Below, in pieces: positions 51,486 through 64,000 of a DNA stretch of 64,000 bases; within the stretch, counting starts at the first letter, position 1; each line of letters opens with the position of its first letter. The position numbers and the translations under genes were made by a program. The DNA lies in assembly GCA_034401795.1 (NCBI GenBank), contig CM067370.1, positions 69,154,465-69,218,464 of the forward strand. Direction: 5' to 3'. This stretch comes from Chaetoderma sp. LZ-2023a (taxonomy: Eukaryota > Mollusca > Caudofoveata > Chaetodermatida > Chaetodermatidae). The notes under the pieces were generated by a model, which was given only the letters and a program-made list of their open reading frames with translations, did not search any database and was not told the origin of the DNA.

Positions 51486-52990
51486 GTGCCCTGCTATATT
51501 GGCTTTATGGATACACAGAAAGCCTTTGATGTTATCTGGCATTCTTCATTATTGCGTCGTCTTTACCTCCTCGGTATAACAGGGAAGCTATGGTTGATTG
51601 CGAATGAAATGTACAGAAACATGTCAGCACAAGTCAAGTGGGAGGGGCATAGAAGTAGAACGTTTGCTGTCAAACAAGGCCGTCTATAAGGTGGGGTCAC
51701 ATCTCCTGATTTTCATAAACCATATGAGGATCCGCTACTAAAATTACTTGAGCAAACAGCAACTGGTCTACATATTGGTTCAATATATCTGGGCTCAATA
51801 ACACTATGTGATGATAAGACAGTCCTAGATACATCCCCAGATGGGTTACAGGTGGGACTGAATGCTGCAATAATGCATGCAAATAAAGAACGGTATTTTA
51901 ATGGCATTGCTAAAAGCCACGTGATGGTTTTCAATCAAGGCAAAGAAACAGAATATGAGTGGACACTAAACGAAGAAAAGATGGACGTGGTACAGGAATA
52001 TAAACATCTGGGACTAATAAGAAGAGACGACAAAAGTGGCCTAGGCAAAGAAATTATAAGAAAAGCTCGTGCAACAGCTTATTCATTGATGGGTGCTGGC
52101 TTTCATGGAATTAATGGTCTAAGCCCAATTCTCAGTATAAAACTATGGTCAACATATGTAATACCACGATGTACGTATGGACTGGAGGCATTAATTATAC
52201 CAAAGAAGGAAATGAGTCAGATCACTACACATGAAAGGAAAACCTTAAAGCAATTGCAATCACTGCCAAATAGTTGTGCAAATTCACTGGCATATTTACT
52301 TCTCGGTGCACTACCGATAGAGGTGCAAATTGAAAAGAAGAAGCTGACATTACTTGGTGCAATACTAAGGAGTGAAGGCTCTGTCGAACAACAGTTAGCA
52401 ACTCGGCAGCTTGTTATGAAAAGAGAAGGCAGACACAGTTGGTTTCAAGATGTCGAATTGATTTTACAAAAATATCAAATTACCATCAGCCCACCTGCTG
52501 CTACAAGACCCACCACCTAAATGTGTATGGAAGCGTCATGTCAAAAAGGCTGTAAACATGGTAGTCCTAGAGATGCTAAAAGAAGACATTAGCAGAAATC
52601 ATCAGCCCGGTTTGTGAATGTTGACATCCTTGATATCGGAAGGCCACATCCGATCTGGTCAACAGTGACAGCAAATACATATGATGTAAAGTGTGCCGTC
52701 ATCAAGGCAAGGTTACTAACCGGTGCGTACTATCTGCAAGCACACAGATTCAAATTTAATCAATATGAGAATGATGCCTGTCCTTTTTGTAAGAACGTTA
52801 TAGAAGATCGTATGCATTTCCTAGTTCAGTGTCCAGAATTTGCAGATATCTGAAGCATCGATATAGCGGAAATCGAGCATCTAGTGGCGGCAGATAGCTG
52901 GGAATTAATAAGCAAGGATGAGAATCTTATTCTCCAGATGTTACTCGACACAACTCTGTTGTTTGGCCTGATTGGAAGCTATTCAATGTC
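51486..52990 (+). pseudogene. LINE RT fragment, family 2 (LINE-b)
   Basis: Plus-strand RT remnant. It starts within the palm (GFMDTQKAFDVIWHSSLLRR) and is frameshifted near 51690. It resumes in the thumb and C-terminal region (AAIMHANKERYFNGIAKSHV, VVQEYKHLGLI, YSLMGAGFHGINGLSPILS, TLKQLQSLPNSCANSLAYLL). It ends with a cysteine/histidine motif CPFCKNVIEDRMHFLVQC. The catalytic aspartate pair region is lost or scrambled. Same family as LINE-e; the clade is not assigned. Confidence 0.8.
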
Positions 52991-53700
52991 GAAAATTTAA
53001 TCCATCTCCAGGAAACTCTGCTATAAACTTCATATCAGACGTAATCATCTCTTAAATGAAATGAATTACCTAACAAAGCTTGCATTATAAAATATCAAGT
53101 TATTATAATTAAAGTCAATTGCACATAGAAAAATATGGTGCACCTTATGCTTTCTGGATGCTCCTACATGTATTTCAATAACAATGAACTCATTTAAGCG
53201 TCTGGTGAACATAAATTTACTCGTCTATGAACTGTGAACATTTACCTACATACAGATAGGAAAATCACTTGCGTGTGTACATGCGTGTACATAAATGTCA
53301 GATTTAATGATCGTTTGCGTGTGTGTGTATGATATAATATATAATTAATGGAAAACTCCAGTAATTTGCAGATTCTAGAGATTCCCGGATAATACACCGA
53401 AACGTGGTGTGACAGACATTGGCGGAAACTCCAAGAACAGAACAGAACAGAACAGTTGACTTTGGGAGGTGCTGCGGTGCAGATGGGTTGTCACTGCGTC
53501 AGCTGCGGTGTGCCACCTATGCTCATGGTTACACCCTTCTACGCCTAGCATTTGGGTATCTTTCTATATTGCCTTCTTATTATTACATATCTATTAGTTG
53601 GTTATGTCATGATCATATATTATGTCATGAAACATGAAATTGTTACTGACTGTAGGCCTTTAGCAAGCCTCTAATATCAGGTCTACTTCTGTGTCATAAA
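52991..53700. other. Non-coding DNA between LINE fragments
   Basis: Contains an AACAG pentamer run at about 53434-53456. Nothing else recognised. Confidence 0.5.
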
Positions 53701-55614
53701 CAGTGGTGAAGTCTGCTACAGATTCAAAATTGAAACACAGTGGATGGTCTATCCATAGTTTATCAAGTCTGTTTTTTAATGTATTGATGGATGGTGCAGT
53801 GACAATGTTTTCATCTAGACTGTTCCATTGGTCTGTTCACCGTAGCGGGAAAGAAAATTTTCTTAGATTTAATCTAGCTCTGATTTTCTTGATTTTCATG
53901 CTCTGACCCCACATAGCACTGCTTTCATCGTAAAGTTGGATACATTTGGATGTGGGCATGTCATAATGGTTGTGTAAAACATTGTATATTTCAAGCATAT
54001 CCCCACGCAGTCGTCTGAATGCCAATGTCGGTGGATTCAATATTTGTAGGCGTTTACTGTATGGAAGGTTTTGCATGCCAGGGATAAGCTTGGTGGCTCG
54101 CCTCTGTACATTTTCTATTGCATTTATGTGTTTTTTCAATTATGGTGCCTATACTACATTGGCATACTCGATATGCGGGCTGACAAGGGATTTGTATAGA
54201 TGTTTAAAGCTTTCTTTGTCTATGTGGCTAAATGTTCTTCTAATCAGTCCCATAATTTGGTTAGATTTGTTTATTTTTTCATTTATATGATAATCAAAAC
54301 TTAATCGTTCATCAATCACGACCCCAATATCTTTTTCAGTTGATGAAGTCACTATACTATAGTTATTTGGGTCCATTGTGCATTTGTGCGGGATTGTCCT
54401 GCGGGTAGAAATACGCATACTTTTACACTTGTCAGGATGTAGCTGTAACAATGAGTTTTTTGTCCATGCACACATAGCGTTTATATCAGTTTGCAAGGAA
54501 ATACAATCTATTTGATCAAATATTGACTTAAATAGTTTGGTGTCGTCTGCAAACAGGAATATATCGGATCCAGTGGTAATTGTGTCCGGGAGGTCATTAA
54601 TATATATCAAAAAGAGCAGAGGGCCGAGGACTGATCCCTATGGTACACCACTGGTTACATCAGATGGTCTAGAGTGGGTTCCATTGATAACCACATATTA
54701 TTTTCTACCGATGAGAAATGATTTTATCCAATTTAGTGGTGTTCCTAGTATGCCATATGCAGGTAATTTTGCAAGCAGACGTTTGTGGGGAACTTTATCA
54801 AACGCCTTCATGAAGTCAAAATATACAACATCGACCATGCCTTTATTATCGAGTGTCTCCATCCATTTTCTAGAACCACCATTAGTTGAAGGGTGGTGGA
54901 CCGACCACTTACGAAGCCAAATTGTTTCTCTGATAGCATATTGTTATTTGGAAGATGCTTCATTATTGCGTCCTTGATGAACGATTCCATGACTTTGCAA
55001 ACAACGGAAGTAAGACTAATTGGACGGTAATTAGCAGGCTTCTTTTTATCCCCCTTTTTGTAAATGACTGTGATGTTTGCAACTGTCCACGCATCTGGCA
55101 GTTTGCCAATACTCAGGGATTTGTTGAACAGCATGGAAAATGGGAGGTTAAGCACATGGCATAATTCATATAATAATCGGGGGTGGATTTTGTCAGGAAC
55201 AGGTGATTTTGAGGTTTTGAGGTTAGAAAGCTTATTTTTCACCATTTCCGGAGTAATATGAATATCCAGGTCATTACAATAATTTCTAGGTGGGATTGAT
55301 AGAGGCTCGCTTTCAGGTTCTGTAGTAAGTACTGATTTAAAATAATCAGCAAGTACTTCTACCTTCTCTGTGTCATCTTTAGTATATATGACATCATCAG
55401 TGCAGCTGCTTGGTAATTGTAGGTCTGGGATGCCTGACTTAACCTTAGTTTTACTTCGGACGTAATTCCAGAATTTTTTCGGATTTTGTTTTACACATTT
55501 GGCGATATCTTTCTCATACAATTTTACTGATTTTCTGGTAGCCATTCGTACCTGGTTTCTTATTCGACAGTATTCAATGTAAGTCGAGTTACTGCCTGTA
55601 TTCAGATATTTCTT
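53701..55614 (-). pseudogene. CR1/jockey-like LINE ORF2 fragment (LINE-c)
   Basis: Three open segments. First: a linker and RT fingers/palm (CVKQNPKKFWNYVRSKTKVK, DAWTVANITVIYKKGDKKKP, NYRPISLTSVVCKVMES, EKQFGFVSGRSTTLQL). Second: the catalytic box and thumb (DIFLFADDTKLFKSI, LQLHPDKCKSMRIS, STEKDIGVVIDERLSF). Third: the C-terminal region (ENVQRRATKLIPGMQNLPYS, KRLQILNPPTLAFRRLRGDM). Frameshifts separate them. The endonuclease is missing. The best-preserved RT of this group here, but not functional. Confidence 0.9.
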
Positions 55615-57400
55615 CCAGGTGCATATGTAGTTTTGATTTAAACACACCGATCATGGGGACCTCCACCACAACAGAAGGGAGTGAGTTCCATGTGTTAATA
55701 ATTCGGTTTGGGAAAAAATGCCTACGAATTCTTTTCTGCTGCATTTAGTGTTGAGCTTGTATGTGTGACCTCAAGTACGTGTGTTAGTTGATCGGTCAAG
55801 GAATGTGTTTTTGTCAATGTTGTAATCATCATGGATACATTTGTATGTTTCGATTAAGTCTCATCTAAGCCTTCTGTATTTTAGTGACACGAGGTTCAAA
55901 GCCTTTAACCTGTCTGTGTAGCAGTAGTTTCTCAAATGGGGAACGAGTTTAGTGGCTCTGCGCTGGACCCTTTCGATTATACAAGATTGTCTTTTAAAAC
56001 GAGGAGACCACATGCAGTTACAATATTCCAAAATTGGTCGGACTAGTGATTTGAATAACAGGGTAAGCGTGTTTTCATCTATGTAATTGAGCCCGTTAAT
56101 TAGACCAACTGTGCTGCTAGCCGTTGATACAGTTGCATTTATATGGGTATTGAAGGGGAGGTTTTCATCTATGTGGGCGCTAAGATCTTTTTCACTATGG
56201 ACGGTATGATTTCAATGGTTTGTGGCTGGCATGTAGTGTCTGTCATATAATACTGGGTCCTAGGATTATTTGAAAAAAAGTGTATTACATGTGTTTTGTC
56301 TGTATTAAAGTGTAGCTGCCAAATCTGAGACCAATTACATACACTATATTGTGTTGAAGGTTCACAGTGTTAGGGATACCAAACAGTTTTGTATCATCTG
56401 CAAAGATCTTACAAGGGCAGGTTACGGAATCGGGTAGATCGTTTATGTACAGAAGGAAAAGTGTAGGTTCCCAAAACACTGCCTTGAGGCACGTCACTAG
56501 TGATGGCTGTCAAGTCGGATGTTGCTTCGTTGATCTTTACACACTGTTTTCCTTCAGTAAGAAATGCTTCAGTCCAGCTAATTAGTTGCTCTCCTAGACG
56601 TACATTTTCATTTTCTTTAAAAGTCTTTTGTATGGTACTGTATCGAAATCTTTGGAAAATCTAAGTATATTGTGTCCATAGATTTGTTTTCATCTAGATT
56701 GGATGCTATGGTTTCCATGTACTCCGGTAACTGTGTTTTCCATGATCTGTTATGTCTGAAGTCATGTTGGCAGCTGGTGAAAAGGTTGTTTGTTTCCATG
56801 TGGTTCTTTATTGCATCACGTACAAATGTTTCTAAAAGTTTGCAAAGTGAGCAAGTTATACTGATGGGTCTGTAGTTGCTTGGATTACTTTTTGGGCCTT
56901 TCTTATAAATTGGACAGACATTAGCCATTTTCCAAATCTCAGGTATTACGGCTTCCTCTAAAGATTTGTTAAATAGGCTGTTAAGGGGTACACTGATCTC
57001 TTTTGCTAGTTCAATCAAAATTCGTATGGGTATGCCGTCTGGTCCATGACTTTTATTTGGGTTTAGTTTTTTTAGTTTGTCTTCAATAGTCTCTGGATTT
57101 ATAGAAATGTCTGGTAAAACAGTGTTTGTGATATTGGGGATATTTTCCGGCATTGTATTCAGGTTCTCTTCTGTAAATACGCTTGCAAAATAGATGTTCA
57201 AAACTTCTGCCTTTTCTATATCATTTGTCCACACTTCATCGTTTGAATATTTAAGTTGGCCTACTGTTTCTTTGAGAGTTGTTTTGCTTTTGACATATTT
57301 CCAAAAGGACTTGGGGTTTTTCTTGCATTCTGTTGCTATATTTCGTTCAAATGACCTTTTGGCTTGTTTGATACATGATGTAGAATTACAACGCTAATCG
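55615..57400 (-). pseudogene. CR1/jockey-like LINE ORF2 fragment (LINE-d)
   Basis: Second element of the same general type, directly upstream of LINE-c in the same orientation. Segments: DIEKAEVLNIYFASVFTEEN, LNPNKSHGPDGIPIRILIEL, MANVCPIYKKGPKSNPSNYR, PISITCSLCKLLETFVRDAI; then LLYINDLPDSVTCPCKIFAD (DTKLFG). A C-terminal HFFPNRIINTWNSLPSVV lies near 55700. Multiple frameshifts. The sequence differs from LINE-c, so it is a separate insertion rather than a duplication. Confidence 0.87.
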
Positions 57401-57860
57401 GTTGCATCATCATCATCATCGCCATCAGTTCAGTTCATTCGATTATTCCTCCAAATATGGAGTACCTCCTTAGTAGGAGTGGAAGTGTCATTTTTTGGTT
57501 ACTTATTAGAAAAATCGGTTTCACAGTGTTTGAGGGTCTGCCATCTTGCTGTATATAGTCTGTAGATGAGAGAGCAAGCGATTTGCTCCAACATCATTGG
57601 CCTGATCAAGGAATCTGATAACACTGGGTGCGGACGTATTTGATCGGGGAGAAAGTTTTATCTTAAAAAATACAGTCTTTCAAATATAACAAGCAGATAT
57701 CTTGGTGGATCGTATTTGGAAACAGCACAGACTCTGGATTTTTCAGTGAAAACAGTATCAAATTCTAAAAATTTGTGATTTATAGTGTTGAAGCGAGGAT
57801 TTCAATAAGCATCCATAGCTACGTCCATAGCTATGACACAACGGTGACGTCGACTAAGAG
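57401..57860. other. Spacer between LINE-d and LINE-e
   Basis: Begins with a short CAT/ATC triplet run (57406-57421). No gene recognised. Confidence 0.5.
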
Positions 57861-57865
57861 GAGGA

Positions 57866-59690
57866 ATGTCCAGTTCAACAACAAAAATGGCTGTCGTCGC
57901 TAGGAAAAACACAAAATCAAAGCAGGAATTTAATAAAGATAAGAAACTAACAGATATTCGTTTATCCAGGAGAGATAAGAGTAATGTACAGACCTCGCCA
58001 GTCAGCAAAGAAAGGTTGGTTCAGATGCTGAACTCTCATCCCAAACGGCTGATATCCTAGACAGCCTGAGTCAGCACTTCACCCTTAGCCACCCCACTGC
58101 AGAATGATGACTTTGACCATGACTACAAAAGCATTGTCAATTTTGACATCATAGTTATCGAGGATATTTGTAAAACAGAAATAGCTACCCCAGACTGTAG
58201 CTAACCAAATGAGGAGATTCCTAATATAATTTCTGGACTGAACCCAACAAAGCTGCTGATTATGCCAGATTATCAGCAGAACATCTTAAGTATGCTCCAC
58301 GTGTGGTTATCAAACTTATGTCGCTACTCATGAGCTTTATTATTAAATCAGGATATGTACCAGCAGCCATGAAGCAAGGTATCCTGACACATGTTCCAAA
58401 GAAAGGAAAAGTTACCAGGATGGCAACTAACCACAAAGGAATTACCGTCTTATCGATTATGGAAAAGCTCCTTGAGAAAGTAATACTCTATGGACCAAAA
58501 AGCCATGCATAATAGCGAACAGCCTGTCTTCCAAATGGGTTTCACTAAAAATTTATCCGTCAAAGTACAGAAAAATTTAGCCAGTCCCTACGATGTGCAC
58601 CGAGGAGTATGGCAAGGAGAGATCTTATCAACCATACATTATAAGCAGTATAACAACAAGCTCCTCTGCATGTTGGAAGATGTAAACATTGGCGCCAAGA
58701 TAGGTCATATTAACTGTAATGTGCCAGCCTGCGCAGATGATATTGTGATCCTAGCTCATGATACACATCACCTTCAGCAGTTACTTAACATCGTAGACAG
58801 TTACACCAAAGAAGAGAGCTATCTCATTAACCATAAAAAATTTGCAGTTGTGTCTCAACAAAACTTTAATAAACGAATCCATAACACTAGGTGGTGACTC
58901 CATCAACATATTCGAGAGTTAAACTTACCTAGAAATAGAGTCATCAAGCCTTAGTAGAAGGAACACTGAAAAGCGGATAAACTCAACACGCAGGGCACTC
59001 TACTCCATGATGGGTGCTGGTCCACACGGGAATGGTGGATTATCTCCGCTCGTATATAGTCTCCCTTGGCTTCTATACAGCCTTGAAGTTGTTAACCTGA
59101 TACAAGCAGCACTAAGCCCATTAGAACAGTTTCAGAGAACTACTTTGAAGCGGCTACAGTCTCTCCCAACAGGCACAGCATCTGTAGCGGTCCTGGGCCT
59201 ATTGGGAATAAGACCAATACAGGCAGAACTAGATAGTAGAAAGCTACTTCTTCTCCGTAGCATCTTTGCAGACAAGGAAACCATAGAATACCAGATTGGT
59301 GCCAGGCAACCAGCTGGAAAGGACATTAACAGTAACAGCTGGTTAATTGAATGCCGCAGTATTCTGCACAAATACAACCTCCCAAGCATATATGAACTTC
59401 TCTGAAACACTCCCCGAAAGAGGAATGGAAGACTATGGTACAAAATCAAATCAACACCACAAATCAATCAAATCAACACCACAGTCTGGATGCAATGGAG
59501 AGACGAGCACGTAAATAAAACCACACTAAACTTTCTAAATATTAACTCCTGTGCTGTTGGTTCCACACACCATTGCTGGAGCTCAGCTGACAATAATGTC
59601 AGAGATGCCAGACGTGCCGCCATGAAAGCTAAACTGTTTACAGGGACGTACATAATTCAGTCTAATTGAGCATGCTTCAGCCAGTACAGA
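57866..59690 (+). pseudogene. LINE RT fragment, family 2 (LINE-e)
   Basis: Longer copy of the LINE-b family. After a basic leader (58.0 kb) the fingers and palm read AEHLKYAPRVVIKLMSLLMS, MKQGILTHVPKKGKVTRMAT, NHKGITVLSIMEKLLEKVI. A frame change leads to VWQGEILSTIHYKQYNNKLL and the catalytic region VPACADDIVILAHDTHHLQQ. The C-terminal part is MMGAGPHGNGGLSPLVYSLP, TTLKRLQSLPTGTASVAVLG, RPIQAELDSRKLLLLRSIF. Stops and frameshifts (about 58505, 58900, 59405) make it non-functional. An endonuclease was not found. Confidence 0.83.
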
Positions 59691-62600
59691 GTCCCTGATA
59701 CTGTAGTGCGGACCGAGCGGACGGGTACTGACCATCCCAGTAAAGCTGGGTATGGAATGGCCACTCCGGATTCGCTCCAAGCACACACCCCTGGGTAGGA
59801 TAGTGCGTGTACATAAGCCCTATGAGAAAGGTTTCCCGTCAAAAATTGGCTAAGCCAGATAAGACGTGTCATGCGCATGCGCGCGCGTCAGAGCCTCCCT
59901 GACAACACGTCTCGGAATTGGAAGTGAGAGCATGCCTATAGTGTACCGAGTAGGTACTCGTAAATGTGTATAATTCATCAGTTCTCGTTGTTTTGGTATG
60001 AATTAGGACCAGAATTAAACGAGCCTTTCGAAACTGTAAACCATTTTAAAATCGTCCCAGAAATGGCTGCGTTATCGTCGAAGCTCCCCGCTAAATTATA
60101 CTTAGAATATTGCTATAACGTCGTAATCGTGTGTATATATTAAACTAAATACAGAGCGATTTGTACAGGTGGTCGATACGTCACTAGTATACCAGCACGC
60201 TGATTGGCTGGCACTCGGCCGATGATTGGTTGAGGCACTCAGCTCTGTTGTCACAGTGAGTATAAAAGGGGTGAAAAATCGAGGATCGAGAGCATTGCCG
60301 GCGTGGAAATCGGACCCGCGCACGATGACTGGACCACCAGGATGACGGATGTAACCTGCTGACCTACCAGTGGTTCTCACTTCTACCGGTTTCTTACGTA
60401 ACCCAGCACATCCGCGGTGGTAGGACGTCCTCGGCTTCCACAGAATTTTGGATACTCCCGGATGGCCATTCGGGAATAATAAACTAATTTAAAGTTAGAC
60501 CTTCTGCATCCAGACTTTCCTAACGCAACTTCTGTGGATGACTCACCGGATCTGCCAACCACGCTGAAAGTGGACACTAAATTCCGCACTGCATGTCGTG
60601 TGCATTTTAATTAACTTTTTTACCACAGTCTGGAGAACTTATAGAGCTATGCGACGCATCCTGCACCGTGTGCCAAGTTATGTAACTGCTTAACATTATA
60701 TACCACCATCTCTGTTAATGGTCAACCTTCAACTTCACTACTTCTGTCACCGGATGGAGAACTTACTCACTCCCACATAAATTGTGATTTAGTTGCAGAG
60801 ACTATCTAATAGATGTCACTTCACTGCGCTGTTTCACTGTCCTGAGTGTGTACCGTATCTACCCTGTCTGGAGGAGTCAGCTTGCAGAGCCAAACTGCGG
60901 AAACCAGCTGCGGAAATCGCCTGTGGAAATCTCTCCAGCTCCAGAGAGTGTGTCGGCTCGCGCTATGAATATGTTAGTGCCTCAATTTCAGTAATGTAGT
61001 AGCCTGTTCCACACCGACGACTAGTAGGTACTCAAGTAACTATACTATTGTACATCCAATTATTATTTCCGTATGTGGCACTGATGACTAATGGGTGCCT
61101 TCCCGGTCTTAGGACTGCAATTTATAATTTCTGTATTACTATTCATGTTATTCTTATTTACTGTAGGTGCTTTAACTAACCCCACCATTTAGGTCTTTCA
61201 GCCTAATACTTACTACCTCATTAATTCTCGTATAAATTGTCATTGTTTATTGCATTGGTTAGTTGTATATGGCAGATAGCCATTCTGTTGATATATTTTG
61301 TTTAATTATAGAAAACCTAGACTGCAGTATGCTAGGAAATACTAAACAGCAACGTTTATATCCGCATCACTGATTCCCACCATCATCAATTTTACACTGA
61401 GGTCGCTGACCGTGCTCTAATTGTTTGAGCCCGGCATGTTACTGACTAAACCTTACTATTTAGCTCGATAGGATAGGTTAAAGTGGTTAGGGGCAATCTC
61501 TTCATTAGGAGACACATAGTGTACGCCTCTTTTCCAGTTGTTGCGATAATGTAGCCCCGCACTCCCGCAAGGTTGTGTAAAATTGGCCAAATACCTATAG
61601 GGCCTCGTATATATCAAGTTATTGTCTCTTTCCACGATCCCCCAGCCGTATGGCTTTATAAATGTTTGGACGTCCCATCAGCACGTTGATCTGTTCCGAC
61701 CCTGGGAAACTATCGGAGGTTTCCGAGCGGTGATGGTTAAAGTACTGATTTACATAAATCTCCCCCGTTTCCTCGGATACTTGTTAGTTACATAACCCCG
61801 CCAACGAAGGAAAGCACTGCTAAAACATATAGCTATAAATGTGAGTTTGATAGTTTTTTTACCATCCCACAGTGCATATCTGGGCACATTGGAACTTAAT
61901 CCTAACGACATGTCAAAAGTTGGATCCGTAGGAATCGGTGATGGACGAGATATGCATCTTCATCCAACTCGTCGGAGTGTCTGGGAAGGATCTTGGAATC
62001 TGCCACGCCCTCACGGGAAGGACGCTCGCGATGGATATTCGCCTCTCTATCCCCGCCTTAACGATATGTCAGTGACCAAACTTGCTTATGTGAAATGTAG
62101 CCATTATCCAGGTGACGTTTTATATGGTTGCGGAGCAAGGTAGCCAGATTTTCATCAAATTCAGATGCGTTGTGATGCAACATGTACGCATACTGTCTGT
62201 GGAAGTAGATGCTCTTTCAAAGTGACCTACGGGAAGCTAGGCATCTGCGGCCATTGGACAGCTGTATCTAACGATAGTTTGGAATCCCTGCCACTTGCGG
62301 CCAAAGCTAGTTTCCATTTCTAACAACTAACTAGTTGATTAGACTGTAGCAGAAGGCCCACATAAATAAAGTGGCATCTACCAATACATCATCTTGGAGT
62401 TACATAAGGCAGTGATGAGGGAATTCTTCGGAAATCGCTTATTCCACCTTTATGTAAACCAGTACACATCACGTTAATTGTGGCTTCACTAGGATTTACA
62501 GCACTTAGCATTTTCTGTTGAACAAAAGAGTGGTCATTTTTGCCAACTCTTTTCCTCCGCTTCGACGTCGAAGGCATTTTACGGTGACAGAGTAACAGAT

Positions 62601-62958
62601 TACATTGTAATTCCTGTGATGGCGGCCCGCATGAGGCACCTTCCTCTCGCACCATCATGAAACATTTGATGGCGGAGGCCTGCGTGAGGCACTTTTCTCT
62701 CCCAGCAACATTGTTCACTCTGTGTATGTTAGGGGTATATTAAGTTACTCAGTGATCTCTTATGCGGATGCTTCTCTTACCTCTGCAGATTCAAGAATCT
62801 GTGTGGTACCTCCGGCGACACCATGTTGAAAGGACACCAGCTAGCTCTATATTGTATATTATTGTGCTCATTTTATTGTCAAACGATTCACCTTGTTTGT
62901 ATAGTACTTATTTATATTTCCAGTATATTATTCTAATTGTTCCATTCTCTAAATTAGT
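59691..62958. other. Unassigned stretch, no recognised gene
   Basis: Includes the promoter-like segment at 60198-60262, a polyadenylation-type AATAAA at about 60476, an open stretch at 61841-62143 that matches no family I know, and a diverged direct repeat at 62621-62700 (GATGGCGGCCCGCATGAGGC versus GATGGCGGAGGCCTGCGTGA). It may be the leader or LTR of a retroelement, but I found no paired LTR, no primer-binding site and no TG...CA ends. Confidence 0.35.
60198..60262 (+). promoter_or_regulatory. Promoter-like segment: two CCAAT boxes and a TATA box
   Basis: GCTGATTGGCTGG and GATGATTGGTTGAGG are CCAAT boxes in reverse orientation, followed at 60252 by TATAAAAGG. Spacing is typical for an RNA polymerase II core promoter. 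What it would drive is unknown. Confidence 0.5.
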
Positions 62959-63099
62959 ATGGATAGATACACTGGTGACACAAATAGTTGGGACGACACC
63001 ATGTGGTTCAATCTCGGTGGCAATGGTCGCATGGCCCCACTGGAACATCAGTGTTCCACCAGCTCTAGAAGTCGGTCTTTGTACACCGAGGAGAGACGT

Positions 63100-64000
63100 C
63101 ATACAGGATCCGCAACCCCGAGATCCTCAGCTAACCAGCTATCCCGGACATCGTGCACTTGTGGTGTGATGGGCGGATATCTATCGGCGGTCAAGCACCC
63201 ACAGAGAGATGGTCTATCCCCTGTGCTCTTCACCTGTTACCTGGCTGCTGCATTGAAATTCGTGCGGGAAAACTCCACAAGACCAAACCCCACCCCCACC
63301 CCCACCCCAGTTTCAATACTGGGCATGCCGCTAGAGATGGAATATGCTGACGATGTGGACTTTATAGATGAGGAAAAGAAAACCCTTGACGAACTTCTCC
63401 CAATAGCTGCAAGCAAACTAAAAATTGAGAATCTCTTTATGAATGAATCGAAAACAGAGTTCACCCACGTATACCTATCTACAAAGCATGCAACTAAAGA
63501 AAATGATGATCCACCCCGTGGCAGCAAACCATGTAGGAAAAGTAAAATCCTGGGCTCACTGCTTTGCAGTACTGCTGACATTGCTGCACACTGCATCATG
63601 GGGAACATAGCTTTCCAGTCCTTCTGGAAGCTATGCATTCGTAGATTTAAAAAAGGGGGCCCTTGGTAAAAAGATTACGTTTATACAATGCAACCTGCGT
63701 ATCCTTGATGATGTATAACTGTAACAGCTGGGCAGCTCCAAAGGCAGCTCTATACAAACTTGATGCCTGCCACTGCAAACATATATGCACCATCACTGGA
63801 CACCGATGGCCAGAGAGCATAATTTCCAACGATGCACTATACAAGATGTGTAATACGCCACCGCTGTCTGTAAAGGTCGCCCAGCAAAGATGGTCCATGT
63901 TTGGCCATGTGCTAAGGATGCCAGAAGAAACACCAGCACAGAGAGCTTTGGAATTCGCTCTACTCGGAGCCAGCAAATACACAGCCAGAAAGGACGTCAT
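63100..64000 (+). pseudogene. LINE RT fragment, family 3 (LINE-f), runs off the window
   Basis: First segment: RDGLSPVLFTCYLAAALKFV, then the catalytic box LEMEYADDVDFIDEEKKTLD and KLKIENLFMNESKTEFTHVY. It is shifted near 63660, at a run of G. The second segment is open to the window end: LRLYNATCVSLMMYNCNSWA, ALYKLDACHCKHICTITGHR, WPESIISNDALYKMCNTPPL, QQRWSMFGHVLRMPEETPAQ. This layout matches RT palm followed by LINE C-terminal region. Only the catalytic aspartates are recognisable with certainty. Non-functional because of the frameshift; clade not assigned. Confidence 0.82.

Noticed and set aside
61841..62143. 100-codon plus-strand open frame
   Set aside because: No recognisable motif, no neighbouring exon and no known family; length is within chance for this composition.
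59900..63100. Pair of LTRs around a retroelement
   Set aside because: No long direct repeat, primer-binding site or polypurine tract could be found by reading; only a short AGTAGGTACTC word recurs (59950 and 61024).
63647..64000. Minus-strand open frame at the right edge
   Set aside because: Antisense of the LINE-f C-terminal region, which carries the family-like motifs on the plus strand.

Overview
This is animal nuclear DNA, most likely from a marine invertebrate. It is AT-rich and intron-containing, with GT-AG splice sites, one recognisable host gene and a dense load of eukaryotic transposons. Frequent ACATGTA words and the mix of DIRS, hAT, Tc1 and LINE elements fit a mollusc or an invertebrate deuterostome. 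The species cannot be fixed from the sequence alone.

Host gene: four minus-strand coding exons (17398-17552, 4725-4914, 1735-1857, 600-781) have matching splice phases. Together they encode the coiled-coil N-terminal part of an outer-dynein-arm docking protein of the CCDC114 (ODAD1)/CCDC63 family. The gene continues beyond the left edge. Its two long introns are mostly transposon. Intron 2 holds an intact Tc1 element (2160-3816). Intron 1 holds a DIRS-type retrotransposon (5360-15526) that is itself interrupted by a complete BED-finger hAT transposon (7088-10493).

15.5-26 kb: non-coding, with two abundant families of short imperfect palindromes (called HP1 and HP2 here), a triplicated segment (19.2-20.3 kb), a modular repeat array (20.7-22.3 kb) and a weak candidate exon near 24.9 kb.

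26-40.7 kb: two more DIRS copies joined head to tail (B 26007-33224, C 33225-40745). Copy C carries a second, broken Tc1. All three DIRS copies lie on the minus strand and encode gag, RT/RNase H and a tyrosine recombinase. They show the inverted terminal repeats and internal complementary region that define DIRS elements. Every copy has at least one lesion, but different genes are intact in different copies.

40.7-49.4 kb: non-coding DNA with small tandem repeats, HP1/HP2 copies, a degenerate short-period array (44.5-46.2 kb) and a scattered set of inverted repeats built on a GGTACC core.

49.5-64 kb: a LINE graveyard. Three CR1/jockey-like fragments lie on the minus strand, two fragments of a second LINE family on the plus strand, and part of a third family runs off the right edge. 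Between 59.7 and 63 kb is an unassigned stretch with a CCAAT/TATA promoter-like segment. I saw no rRNA, tRNA, CRISPR array or bacterial-type operon.
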